DNA of 64,000 nt from Stieleria bergensis. Its GTDB lineage: Bacteria > Planctomycetota > Planctomycetia > Pirellulales > Pirellulaceae. The position numbers and the translations under genes are program-made. The stretch spans positions 2,907,124-2,971,123 of the forward strand of contig CP036272.1 in assembly GCA_007745635.1 (NCBI GenBank). Direction: 5' to 3'. A model generated the notes under the pieces. It made no database searches and had not been told where the DNA came from. It worked only from the letters and a program-made list of their open reading frames with translations. Of this stretch, positions 19,552 through 27,846 are shown piece by piece (position 1 is the stretch's first letter; each line of letters begins with the position of its first letter).

Positions 19552-21096
19552 TCACTGAGGACAGCCGACGGTTCGCTCCACCTGAGCCAGCGTCCCGGCC
19601 AGCGATGCTTCGATCCTGGCCAGTTGAGTCTCGAACATCAGCAGTTCGCGATACGTTTCGATCAGGCTGAAAAAGTCGGTTCGTTTGCCACGATAGTCGG
19701 CGATCGCCAAGGTTAGGGTGTCTTCGGTTCGCGGGATGATCCGCTGTGCGTAGATGTCACGTTGTTCGACGAGGGCATCCGCTTGAACCAGCAATCGCCT
19801 TAGCTTGCCATATAAGGCATCGCGCTCAGCATCCAGTCGTTTGGCGGTGCTGCTGGTGCGATTGGCGGCCTCGCGAACACCGGCGTTGATCTTGTCACGC
19901 CAGATTGGAAGTGTCGTTCCGACGTTGAAGTTGATTTGGTCGTGTCCGTTGGCAACCGGGCTGATGACGTTGCTGTCGTCGCTGACCAATCCCCAGTTCA
20001 AGCCAAACTGAAGGTTGGGGTATTTTTGCAAGCAGGCCAGTCGCTGCTTTTGGCGGTCCCGCTGGATCTCCGACGCCAAACCGGCTAACTTGGGATTGCA
20101 CTGTTCGGCCAACGCAATCAGTTCATCAAGCTGCTGCGGGACGTTGGCAAGGCTCAGTTTGTCGCTCGATTCCATGACCAGCATCACAGGTTGCTGGACT
20201 AGCGTTGCCAGGTCTGCTTGGGCGACTTGCTTTTGCTTTTCCAAACTGACAAGTTGATTGGCCAGGCGATCAGACTCCAGTCGAGCACGCAAGACATCTT
20301 GCTGCGTGCCGCCGCTTCGATAGCGAGCCTCGGCGACCTTCGCCAGGTCGTTGATCAGTTCCTGGGTCTCTTTGTTGATCTCGATGGCACGCGTTGCAAA
20401 CCAGACTTCGTAATAGGCCAGGCGAACCGACTCGGTGATCTCCCGCTCGATGCGTTGGACTTCCGCCTGGGCCACACGCACCTCTTGGCTAACGATCGCC
20501 GCCTTAGTTCGCAGCTTTTCCGGCCAGGGGACGACCTGCGATACAGACATCTGATTGCCAAGCCGGCCTGCGGCTGTTTGCAGTGACTGATCGTGGATCG
20601 GCCAGAACGTGTTCTTGAACTGGGGATCGGGCAACGAGCGGACTTGTGGTATCCGGTGGAACTCCGCCGAGACACGCTGACGAGCGGCTTGAATGCTGGG
20701 GTGATTGGCCAGCGCCAGCGCGATAAAGGTCTCGACCGAGTCGGACGTGTCGACTGGCTCTTGACGCACGGTTTCTACGCCAGAGGCACGATCGGTCTCC
20801 GAAGCGTCGCTCGGGGCAGGGACAAATTCCGGTGTCTCGGCAGAATTTCGAATCAGTTCGCTAAATCCCACGGACTGAATCTCGGTGGGGATCGAGCGTG
20901 ATTCGGCCGAATCGTGCTCGCGGGGGACCATCTCGATCGGGCGCTCGCCCACCTTTTGAGGAGCGGCACTCTGCATGACGCTCGAAGGTGGCGTCCTGGA
21001 GGAGGCGCACCCCACCACCGAAATTGCCATCAAGGAGGCAACAGAAAACTTGCATTTGCTAGCATTGATGAGCGTTTTGAATCGCCTTGATGGCAT
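19552..21096 (-). CDS. Outer-membrane efflux factor (TolC/CusC family lipoprotein)
   Basis: An outer-membrane channel protein of the TolC family. The frame is open to 21174, but the ATG at 21096 gives a lipoprotein leader ending VVGC (Cys30) and lies downstream of a possible promoter, so it is preferred. Residues after about 140 form two long amphipathic helical repeats typical of OEP domains (ALANHPSIQAARQRV; ALYGKLRRLLVQADALVEQ; DYRGKRTDFFSLIETYRELL). The preceding region is low-complexity. It is the first gene of the minus arm and the only outer-membrane factor in the island, so it may also serve the plus-arm CusBA pair. Confidence 0.82.
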   Translation of the reverse strand: MPSRRFKTLINASKCKFSVASLMAISVVGCASSRTPPSSVMQSAAPQKVGERPIEMVPREHDSAESRSIPTEIQSVGFSELIRNSAETPEFVPAPSDASETDRASGVETVRQEPVDTSDSVETFIALALANHPSIQAARQRVSAEFHRIPQVRSLPDPQFKNTFWPIHDQSLQTAAGRLGNQMSVSQVVPWPEKLRTKAAIVSQEVRVAQAEVQRIEREITESVRLAYYEVWFATRAIEINKETQELINDLAKVAEARYRSGGTQQDVLRARLESDRLANQLVSLEKQKQVAQADLATLVQQPVMLVMESSDKLSLANVPQQLDELIALAEQCNPKLAGLASEIQRDRQKQRLACLQKYPNLQFGLNWGLVSDDSNVISPVANGHDQINFNVGTTLPIWRDKINAGVREAANRTSSTAKRLDAERDALYGKLRRLLVQADALVEQRDIYAQRIIPRTEDTLTLAIADYRGKRTDFFSLIETYRELLMFETQLARIEASLAGTLAQVERTVGCPQ

Positions 21097-21144
21097 CGCA
21101 TCGCCACAGCTTCGGGCAAAATTCGCTCGCAAACTTTGCATGTT

Positions 21145-21187
21145 AAAATATTCGGGTTGAACGATTCTTAGCAAATGCTGTTATGAT
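21145..21187. promoter_or_regulatory. Possible back-to-back promoters of the two efflux arms
   Basis: On the plus strand TTGAAC (21157-21162) and TATGAT (21182-21187) are separated by 19 bp, the long spacing typical of MerR-family-controlled promoters, and the spacer holds a short dyad AGCA-AA-TGCT. On the minus strand TTGCTA and TATTTT (plus coordinates 21145-21150) are 18 bp apart. The matches are moderate and the dyad arms are only 4 bp, so this is a candidate, not a demonstrated site. Confidence 0.35.
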
Positions 21188-21226
21188 TAACTTTCTGTTG
21201 CAGAGTAACCTTTTCGGCACAACCCG

Positions 21227-21835
21227 ATGCAACTCTTCCGCATAACTCGATCAGCCGTCATTCCTTTACTGATCGTCGCCTTGGCGATTCAGCCGGTGAC
21301 GCTGTGTCTTGCTGATAGGGGGGCTCAAGCCGCTTGCTTGAAAGTCACCAGCTCAGTAAAAGCCAACTCAGCAGAATCCAACTCAGCAGAATCCAGTTCA
21401 GCAGAATCCGGTTCAGCCACGTGCCAAGGGTGCGGACGCTGTAACGTTGAGCGTCCTGCCGAACGTTGCTGTTGCTGCAACTCTGAACCGGAGTCCGCCG
21501 CCAAAGAAGAGGTCGGAACAAGTTGCTGTAGCGAAGAACACGCTCCTGCTGAAACTCGCAGTTCATCGCCAGAGCAGCAATCTGCATCTACTCCCGCTTC
21601 CGTCGATGCTGCAGTGCGATCGATTTGCTTGTGTGGGCAACGGTCTCAACCGCTCAGTGATTCGTCGCCGCGTTGCCCGACCAGTGAGAACCGGGGTCCC
21701 GTTGTATGCGATTCGACCGTTATCGATGAATCACAGTGGGACGCTGATGGCTTGATGCCCATCGGACCGACTGAGTTGGCGACGGCGGTGTCGTCCGATT
21801 TCGCCCAAGTCATGCTTTGCATCTGGCGTCTCTAA
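21227..21835 (+). CDS. Cysteine-rich secreted protein of the plus efflux arm
   Basis: A 202-residue protein not matched to a known family. A signal peptide is evident (residues 1-30, ending near LCLAD). The mature part holds about 15 cysteines, including CQGCGRC (66-72), four consecutive Cys at 81-84, CC at 100-101 and CLC at 134-136, a pattern suited to soft-metal binding. Residues 47-61 are NSAES/SSAES pentapeptides encoded by a 15-bp tandem repeat. It is the first gene of the plus arm, 194 bp before the CusB adaptor. A periplasmic Cu/Ag/Hg-binding role is an inference from composition and position. Confidence 0.65.
   Translation: MQLFRITRSAVIPLLIVALAIQPVTLCLADRGAQAACLKVTSSVKANSAESNSAESSSAESGSATCQGCGRCNVERPAERCCCCNSEPESAAKEEVGTSCCSEEHAPAETRSSSPEQQSASTPASVDAAVRSICLCGQRSQPLSDSSPRCPTSENRGPVVCDSTVIDESQWDADGLMPIGPTELATAVSSDFAQVMLCIWRL
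21365..21409 (+). repeat. 15-bp tandem repeat, three copies, coding
   Basis: AACTCAGCAGAATCC occurs twice exactly and once with two changes, flanked on both sides by decayed copies. In frame it encodes NSAES, NSAES, SSAES. Confidence 0.85.
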
Positions 21836-21969
21836 CGCCTTCTTGTCTGGAGCTGCGCGCGCATTGTGCCATTTGTCACGCCTGCGATGACCGGGATTCC
21901 TCCTGCATCGCCGGTTGTGACGTACGAAACTCGCTAGCTCTCTCCGTTCAATCGTGATGCTGTTTCATG

Positions 21970-21998
21970 TCGTCGAGCGCGCTTCCGCTGCGCGACGA
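21970..21998 (+). other. Hairpin in the leader of the cusB-like gene
   Basis: TCGTC-GA-GCGC pairs with GCGC-GACGA around a 9-nt loop, about 30 bp before the CusB-like start. There is no T-run. It could be a leader structure or chance; function unknown. Confidence 0.25.
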
Positions 21999-22028
21999 TC
22001 CCTGTGCTGAGCCCTTGATGAGGCCGCA

Positions 22029-24215
22029 ATGACATCGGAAGAAAAGCCCCAACGGGCAGAGCATGTTGTGCCGAACGCTGATACGGACTTTAGTCACAAC
22101 AGTGCAAACGCAAACGAGAGATCGAACGCGGAAGACAAGACAGCGCTGGCCGACGACGTGAGCAATGCGGCACCCCTCAACGCTGTCGGTTCCAGTCAGG
22201 TCGTGCCGCAATCGGCCACGACGGTGAACGCGTCCGTTTCCAAGCTCGGCGGATTAGATTGGCTTGTCCGAGTCGGTGTCAACACCGCTGCAACCGTTGC
22301 CACGGCAGCCTTGATCCTGTTCCTGATCGGTGTCGCTCAACGAACCGGATGGGTGACTGCAGATGGTTTTGGCGGCCAGGAACCAGCCGGCGATGAGGCC
22401 GCGTCCGGCCAACCCAAACGATACATCTGTCCGATGATCTGTACTCCTCCGTCCAGCCAGCCCGGTCGTTGTCCGGTCTGTGCGATGGAATTGGTCGAAT
22501 CGACGAACAGCGGATTAGGTGACGGCAAGTCCGTCAACATCGAAGCCGTGGCAAGACGATTGGTCGGCATTCAAACGGCAATGTCGAAGATGAGCCATGT
22601 AAGTCGGACGATACGCACGATTGGATCAATTGAGTTCGACGAAAGCCGACTGTCGACGATCTCTGCATACATCGATGGTCGTCTCGAAGAAATGTATGCC
22701 GACTATGTCGGTGTTCGTGTTTCCAAAGGCGACGACCTCGCCCTGATCTACAGTCCACAACTGTATTCCGCGCAGACTGAATTTATCACCAGCTTGGATG
22801 GAGGAAGTGTTGGCCGATTCGACATCGGGCAAAACGACCTCGGTGCGATGGCTCAAGAGAATCTGAGTGAGCTGGGGATGACGAACGAGCAGATCGAGCA
22901 GCTTCGCAAGACACGCAAGCCGCAATCTCGAATCCGGATCAAATTGCCTCAAAGTGGGACAGTAATCGAAGCCTCGGCGGTTGAAGGCGATTACGTGAAA
23001 ACAGGACAAAAGCTTTACCGGATTGCCGATCTGACGTCGGTCTGGCTCATGCTGGATCTCTTTCCGGATGATGCCTCTGCCGTACGATTCGGCCAGGAGG
23101 TTGAGGCCGAGGTCCAGTCCATGCAGGGCGAAGTGTTCACGGGCCGCGTCGCCTTCATCGCGCCAACCGTGAATCCGAAAACGCGGACGGTGCAAGTTCG
23201 CGTTGAGGTCATGAATTTTGACGGAAAGCTGCGTCCGGGTGACTTTGCGACCGCACGAATCACCGTCCCTGCGATTCCCGCCGACTCGGTCTACGATCCG
23301 GCACTGGCTGGAAAGTACATCAGCCCGATGCACCCGCAAGTGATTCGTGAGCAGCCAGGACCTTGTCCACTGTGCGGGATGGATCTCGTGCCAACGTCAC
23401 AGCTCGGCTTCTCACCAGATCCCTTGCCTGAACAGCGCGTTGTGACCGTTCCTCGTGATGCGGTGTTGATGGCTGGCGACAACGGTGTGATTTACATTGA
23501 AACCGAGCCTGGTCGGTTCGAGATTCGACGGGTTTCGGTTGGACCGATGACAGAGAAAGAAGCCGTCATCGTCGAAGGTTTGGCAGCGGGCGAGACGGTT
23601 GCAACGGGCGGTAACTTCCTGATCGATTCGCAAATGCAACTGGCTGGCAATCCCTCGTTGATGGATCCAAGCCGGGCGCCGAATTTCCCTCCGGGACCGC
23701 TTGAGCTAACCGAGAACGAACCGGTGGTGTTGTCCGGTCTGGCCGGTGCGCAGTTCGATCGTGCGTACCAAGCTTACTTCGATATTCAAACGGCGATGGC
23801 ATCGGATTCGCCGCCGCCACCAGTCGCATTGAACACGCTGGTCGATGGGCTGGCTCGCTTGGAAAGCTTCGGTAACGTCCCGGACGAAGCTCAGACCCAA
23901 TTTGGACGTGCCCGACGGGCTGCTGCTGGCATGGATGGTCCGCTGGATGCTGCTCGTGCGGCGTTTCGCGCTGTCAGTCACGCGATGCTTCGTGCCGCTG
24001 TTGTCGCCCGTGGTCCCAAAACTGCCGAGGCGTTAACACAGTATTACTGTCCGATGGTTCCCGGTAACGGCGGCGACTGGATGCAGCCCGGCGGCGATTT
24101 GGCCAATCCTTACTGGGGCGCAGAAATGCTGACCTGCGGTCAGGTCGTTCGTGACTTGACCATCAACGCAGAGGTTCCGTCCCTGCCTGTGGCTTCGCAG
24201 CAGGAGGGCCTGTAA
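22029..24215 (+). CDS. cusB: CusB-type RND adaptor with two heavy-metal-binding domains
   Basis: A 728-residue periplasmic adaptor. One membrane anchor (about 85-105) precedes a heavy-metal-binding domain (YICPMICT...CPVCAMELV, about 130-158), then the lipoyl and beta-barrel parts of the membrane-fusion protein (GRLEEMYADYVGVRVSKGD; RIADLTSVWLMLDLFPDD). A second domain (YISPMHPQ...CPLCGMDLV, about 430-458) splits the beta-barrel region, where the first Cys is replaced by Ser. The C-terminus is a DUF3347-like module ending in YYCPMVPGNGG and MLTCGQVV. Such Met/Cys modules bind Cu(I)/Ag(I) in known systems. Its stop shares one base with the pump start (TAATG), so translation is coupled. Confidence 0.9.
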   Translation: MTSEEKPQRAEHVVPNADTDFSHNSANANERSNAEDKTALADDVSNAAPLNAVGSSQVVPQSATTVNASVSKLGGLDWLVRVGVNTAATVATAALILFLIGVAQRTGWVTADGFGGQEPAGDEAASGQPKRYICPMICTPPSSQPGRCPVCAMELVESTNSGLGDGKSVNIEAVARRLVGIQTAMSKMSHVSRTIRTIGSIEFDESRLSTISAYIDGRLEEMYADYVGVRVSKGDDLALIYSPQLYSAQTEFITSLDGGSVGRFDIGQNDLGAMAQENLSELGMTNEQIEQLRKTRKPQSRIRIKLPQSGTVIEASAVEGDYVKTGQKLYRIADLTSVWLMLDLFPDDASAVRFGQEVEAEVQSMQGEVFTGRVAFIAPTVNPKTRTVQVRVEVMNFDGKLRPGDFATARITVPAIPADSVYDPALAGKYISPMHPQVIREQPGPCPLCGMDLVPTSQLGFSPDPLPEQRVVTVPRDAVLMAGDNGVIYIETEPGRFEIRRVSVGPMTEKEAVIVEGLAAGETVATGGNFLIDSQMQLAGNPSLMDPSRAPNFPPGPLELTENEPVVLSGLAGAQFDRAYQAYFDIQTAMASDSPPPPVALNTLVDGLARLESFGNVPDEAQTQFGRARRAAAGMDGPLDAARAAFRAVSHAMLRAAVVARGPKTAEALTQYYCPMVPGNGGDWMQPGGDLANPYWGAEMLTCGQVVRDLTINAEVPSLPVASQQEGL

Positions 24216-27200
24216 TGCTGCGGATCATCATTCACTTTTGCGTCAAAGAGCCGTGGCTGGTTGTGCTGTTGGCGATTGGGGTCAGTGTCGCGGGGTGGTT
24301 CAGTTACCAAGCCATTCCCATCGACGCGATTCCAAATGTGGGTGAAAACCAAGTCATTGTACTGACACCTTGGCCGGGCCGGTCTCCGAAAGACATCGAG
24401 GACCAGGTGACGTATCCATTAAGCGTCTCACTGCTTGCCGTGCCCGGTGCAGAATCGGTGCGCGGCAAAAGCATGTTTGGATACAGCTTTGTTCAGGTCA
24501 CTTTTAAGGATCAGATCGACTTCTACTGGGCTCGCAGTCGTGTTTCCGAGCAGCTTGGCGCAGCGGCGTCGCAGCTGCCTGATGGAGTCATACCGCAGCT
24601 AGGGCCTGACGCCACCGGACTTGGCCAGATCTACTACTACACGCTCCAACCGCCGGCCGAAGGCATGGGGTTAGCGGAACTGCGAAGCATGCAAGACTTC
24701 GTCGTCAAGTACGAACTGCAAGCCGTTCCAGGCGTGAGTGAAGTTGCCTCGATTGGTGGATACGTGCGTCAGTATCAGATCGAAGTTGACCCCGACAAGC
24801 TGCGCTACCACAACCTTTCGCTCCAGTCCCTGGTGCAATCGATCCAGGGTTCCAACCTGGATGTCGGAGCGAAGACCGTGGAAACGACCGGGATGGAGTA
24901 CATTGTTCGCAGTAAAGGCGCATTGGGAAGCGACGGCGACACCGCACAGGCGATCTCCGACATTGAAGAAACCGTCATCATGCAACGCGACGGGGTTCCG
25001 GTTCGCGTTACGGACGTTGCCAAGGTGCAACTTGGCCCCGACTTCCGCCGCGGTGCACTCGATTACAACGGTAGCGAAGCGGTTGGCGGTGTCGTCGTCA
25101 TGCGGTACGGCGAAAACCCACGTGTCGTCATCGACCGCGTGAAGGCGAAAATCGCCCAGATTCAGCCTGCGCTTCAAGGTGTCACCATTCATGGCGTCTA
25201 CGATCGCAGCGGTTTGATTGACGAGACAGTCGCGACTCTGACGACAGCACTTCGCGACGAAATTTTGATCACGGCCGTGATCATTGTGCTTTTTCTGTTG
25301 CATGTCCGAAGTAGCTTTGTTGTCGCCATCTGCCTGCCGGCGGCTGTCTTGATGTCGTTCATTGCAATGCAGGTGGTGGGGGTTGGCGCCAACATCATGT
25401 CGCTAGCAGGTATCGCGATTGCCATTGGAACAATGGTGGATATGGCGATCATTGTTTCTGAGAATATCTACGGACACTTGGCGGAGTGGGAATCGAAGGA
25501 ACGGGGACGGGAAGACGGCGGGCTGATGGAACAACGTTCGAAGGATCGCGCGCAAGTCATTTCAGACGCTGCGATCGAAGTCGCACCGGCGGTCTTCACA
25601 GCGGTGATGACGACCATCGTCAGTTTCCTGCCGGTTTTCTTTCTTACCGGCCGCGACTATCGGCTCTTCTCACCCTTGGCTTATACCAAGACATTCGCGA
25701 TTGCCGCTGCGATGATTGCCGCGGTGACGATCGTCCCGGCGCTCAGTCGCCTGCTGCTCCGCAGTTCGCGGCACTCGAAACTGGCCTCATCGGTCACAGG
25801 ATTCAGCTTTGCCGTACTCTTGTCCACCGCGGCACACTTTTTGTGGGGTGATCGCATTGCCAGTCACTTTGGAATGACCCATTGGGTCGTCACCGCGGTT
25901 GTTGGCATGCTTGCTTTCATTGTTGGCTGGCTGGTTCTGCGAGAACGCATTCGCCCGATCGAAGAGATACCGTCAAGCCGCTTGGTTCGTTGGATCTATG
26001 GTGCTCGATTACGTTGGGCGCTGAATCACAAGGTCTTTGCGTTGGCGTTTCCAATGATCTTGCTGGTGCTAGGGGGCGGCGCTTGGATTGGCCTGCCGAC
26101 GGTGTTGCGGCCGTTGGAACAGGTGGCAAGTGTTTTCAAGGCCGACTTGAACGAGCTCCCTGGCTACGTCGACGCGAAGCACACATTCACTGGCTTGCGC
26201 AGTGACGATTGGATTGCCTTGGACGAAGGCAGTTGGTTCTACATGCCGACGCTTTATCCCGCGGCAAGCTTTTCTCAGGCGATGCAGGTGTTGCAGACAC
26301 AAGACGTTTTGATCGGTCAGATTCCAGAAGTCAAAGACGTGCTCGGCAAAATTGGACGCGTCGAATCGGCACTTGATCCCGCACCGGCGGCGATGATTGA
26401 AACGTACGTGATGCTCCGCCCCAAAAACGAGTGGCGCGAGGGCGTGACGGCTCGCGATGTCTGGGATGAAATCAACCAAGTCGCCACCTTGCCGGGAGTC
26501 ACTCCTGCATCGGCGCTGCAGCCGATTGAAGGCCGCGTTGTCATGCTGCAAAGCGGCATCAAGGCGCCCATGGCGATTCGCGTTTATGGTGACAACCTCA
26601 AGACGCTTGCTGACGCCGCGATGGCAGTGGCCGGTCAATTGAAGGAGTCTCCGTTTGTGAATGCCGGCACCGTGAATCCCGACATCGTACTTGGCAAACC
26701 TTATTTGGAGTTCACGGTCGACCGTGAAGCCGCTTCACGCTATGGAATGAATGCAGCCACCGTGAACCAAGTCATTGAAACGGCACTCGGTGGCATGAAT
26801 TTGATTCGCACCGTCGAGGGCCGCGAACGATATCCCGTGCGTTTACGTTACCACCGGGATCTGCGCGAACAGGTTGATGAACTTAGTCGGCTTCCGGTGG
26901 TCACTGACAGCGGAGCGGTCGTGCCACTGGGCGAACTGGCATCGCTCGAAACGACATGGGGACCGGGGGCGATTAATAGCGAAAACGCTCGACTGGTTGC
27001 TCACGTCTCTTTCATGACCAGTGGCGCTGCAGGTGATTTGGAATCGGTCGCGGCCGTTGAAGAACAGCTTCGAGAAGCTCAGGACTTGCCACCTTCGAGT
27101 CCCAAGCATCTTGCGCTACCGCCGGGCTACTCATTGGAGGCTGTCGGAAGCTTCCGCAATCAGATTGAAGCCAACCGTCGCTTGATGTGGATCATCCCGT

Positions 27201-27751
27201 TGGTGATCTTCATCAACCTGCTGCTAATCTATCTCGAATTTCGAAACCTTGCTATTTCATTGGCCGTGTTCTCTGGGATTCCGGTCGCGTTTGCCGGTGG
27301 AATGGTTTTCGTCGGCTGGATGGACGTTGAACTGAACACCGCTGTTTGGGTCGGGTTCATCGCGCTCTTTGGGCTTGCTGTGGACGACGGTGTGGTCATG
27401 GCGACTTACATTCATCAACTGATGCAACGCCGCAAGGTGTCCAGTGTCCAAGACATCCGCAATACGGTTTACGAAGCGGGATTGAAACGAATTCGCCCCT
27501 GCATGATGACAACGATCACGACGTTGGCCGCGCTGCTTCCGGTATTGTTGGCCACCGGTCGAGGCGCCGACGTCGCCCGCGCGATGGCGATTCCCGTCTT
27601 CGGTGGCATGCTGGCCGAACCGTTCACTTCATTCATCGTTCCCACCCTGTACAGCGCCTACTTGGAATTCAAAATGCGATTTGGATTCAACGACGGGCTG
27701 TGGGAGGGAACTGAACAGATGCCGGAGGAGGAACTGATGAAAGCGGCCTAA
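24215..27751 (+). CDS. cusA: Cu(I)/Ag(I)-type RND efflux pump CusA
   Basis: A 1178-residue inner-membrane pump. The TM4 segment GIAIAIGTMVDMAIIVSENI is of the CusA type. All three methionines that carry Cu(I)/Ag(I) in E. coli CusA are present in matching contexts: M677 (WFYMPT), M727 (PAPAAMIETY) and M777 (VVMLQSGIKAP), spaced 50 and 50 residues against 50 and 49 in E. coli. Compared with E. coli CusA it has two additional hydrophobic segments (about residues 525-580) and an insertion before the FYMPT block, so its topology may exceed 12 helices. Coupled to the adaptor by a one-base overlap. Copper or silver export is well supported by the triad. Confidence 0.93.
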   Translation: MLRIIIHFCVKEPWLVVLLAIGVSVAGWFSYQAIPIDAIPNVGENQVIVLTPWPGRSPKDIEDQVTYPLSVSLLAVPGAESVRGKSMFGYSFVQVTFKDQIDFYWARSRVSEQLGAAASQLPDGVIPQLGPDATGLGQIYYYTLQPPAEGMGLAELRSMQDFVVKYELQAVPGVSEVASIGGYVRQYQIEVDPDKLRYHNLSLQSLVQSIQGSNLDVGAKTVETTGMEYIVRSKGALGSDGDTAQAISDIEETVIMQRDGVPVRVTDVAKVQLGPDFRRGALDYNGSEAVGGVVVMRYGENPRVVIDRVKAKIAQIQPALQGVTIHGVYDRSGLIDETVATLTTALRDEILITAVIIVLFLLHVRSSFVVAICLPAAVLMSFIAMQVVGVGANIMSLAGIAIAIGTMVDMAIIVSENIYGHLAEWESKERGREDGGLMEQRSKDRAQVISDAAIEVAPAVFTAVMTTIVSFLPVFFLTGRDYRLFSPLAYTKTFAIAAAMIAAVTIVPALSRLLLRSSRHSKLASSVTGFSFAVLLSTAAHFLWGDRIASHFGMTHWVVTAVVGMLAFIVGWLVLRERIRPIEEIPSSRLVRWIYGARLRWALNHKVFALAFPMILLVLGGGAWIGLPTVLRPLEQVASVFKADLNELPGYVDAKHTFTGLRSDDWIALDEGSWFYMPTLYPAASFSQAMQVLQTQDVLIGQIPEVKDVLGKIGRVESALDPAPAAMIETYVMLRPKNEWREGVTARDVWDEINQVATLPGVTPASALQPIEGRVVMLQSGIKAPMAIRVYGDNLKTLADAAMAVAGQLKESPFVNAGTVNPDIVLGKPYLEFTVDREAASRYGMNAATVNQVIETALGGMNLIRTVEGRERYPVRLRYHRDLREQVDELSRLPVVTDSGAVVPLGELASLETTWGPGAINSENARLVAHVSFMTSGAAGDLESVAAVEEQLREAQDLPPSSPKHLALPPGYSLEAVGSFRNQIEANRRLMWIIPLVIFINLLLIYLEFRNLAISLAVFSGIPVAFAGGMVFVGWMDVELNTAVWVGFIALFGLAVDDGVVMATYIHQLMQRRKVSSVQDIRNTVYEAGLKRIRPCMMTTITTLAALLPVLLATGRGADVARAMAIPVFGGMLAEPFTSFIVPTLYSAYLEFKMRFGFNDGLWEGTEQMPEEELMKAA

Positions 27752-27846
27752 CGTTTTTTGATCCGTTGTGAAGATAGACATTCGTCGTCCATCCAAGAGG
27801 CTCGCAGGCTTCTTGGGAAATAATCCCTAATCATGAGAGAACAAGG

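Noticed and set aside
13701-21409. CRISPR-like interpretation of the 15-bp repeats
   Set aside because: Units are directly adjacent without spacers, in frame, and no cas gene is present.
22626-23339. Minus-strand frame (237 codons) opposite the CusB-like gene
   Set aside because: Shadow of a well-supported adaptor gene.
24671-25303. Minus-strand frame (210 codons) opposite cusA
   Set aside because: Shadow of cusA; no recognisable domain.
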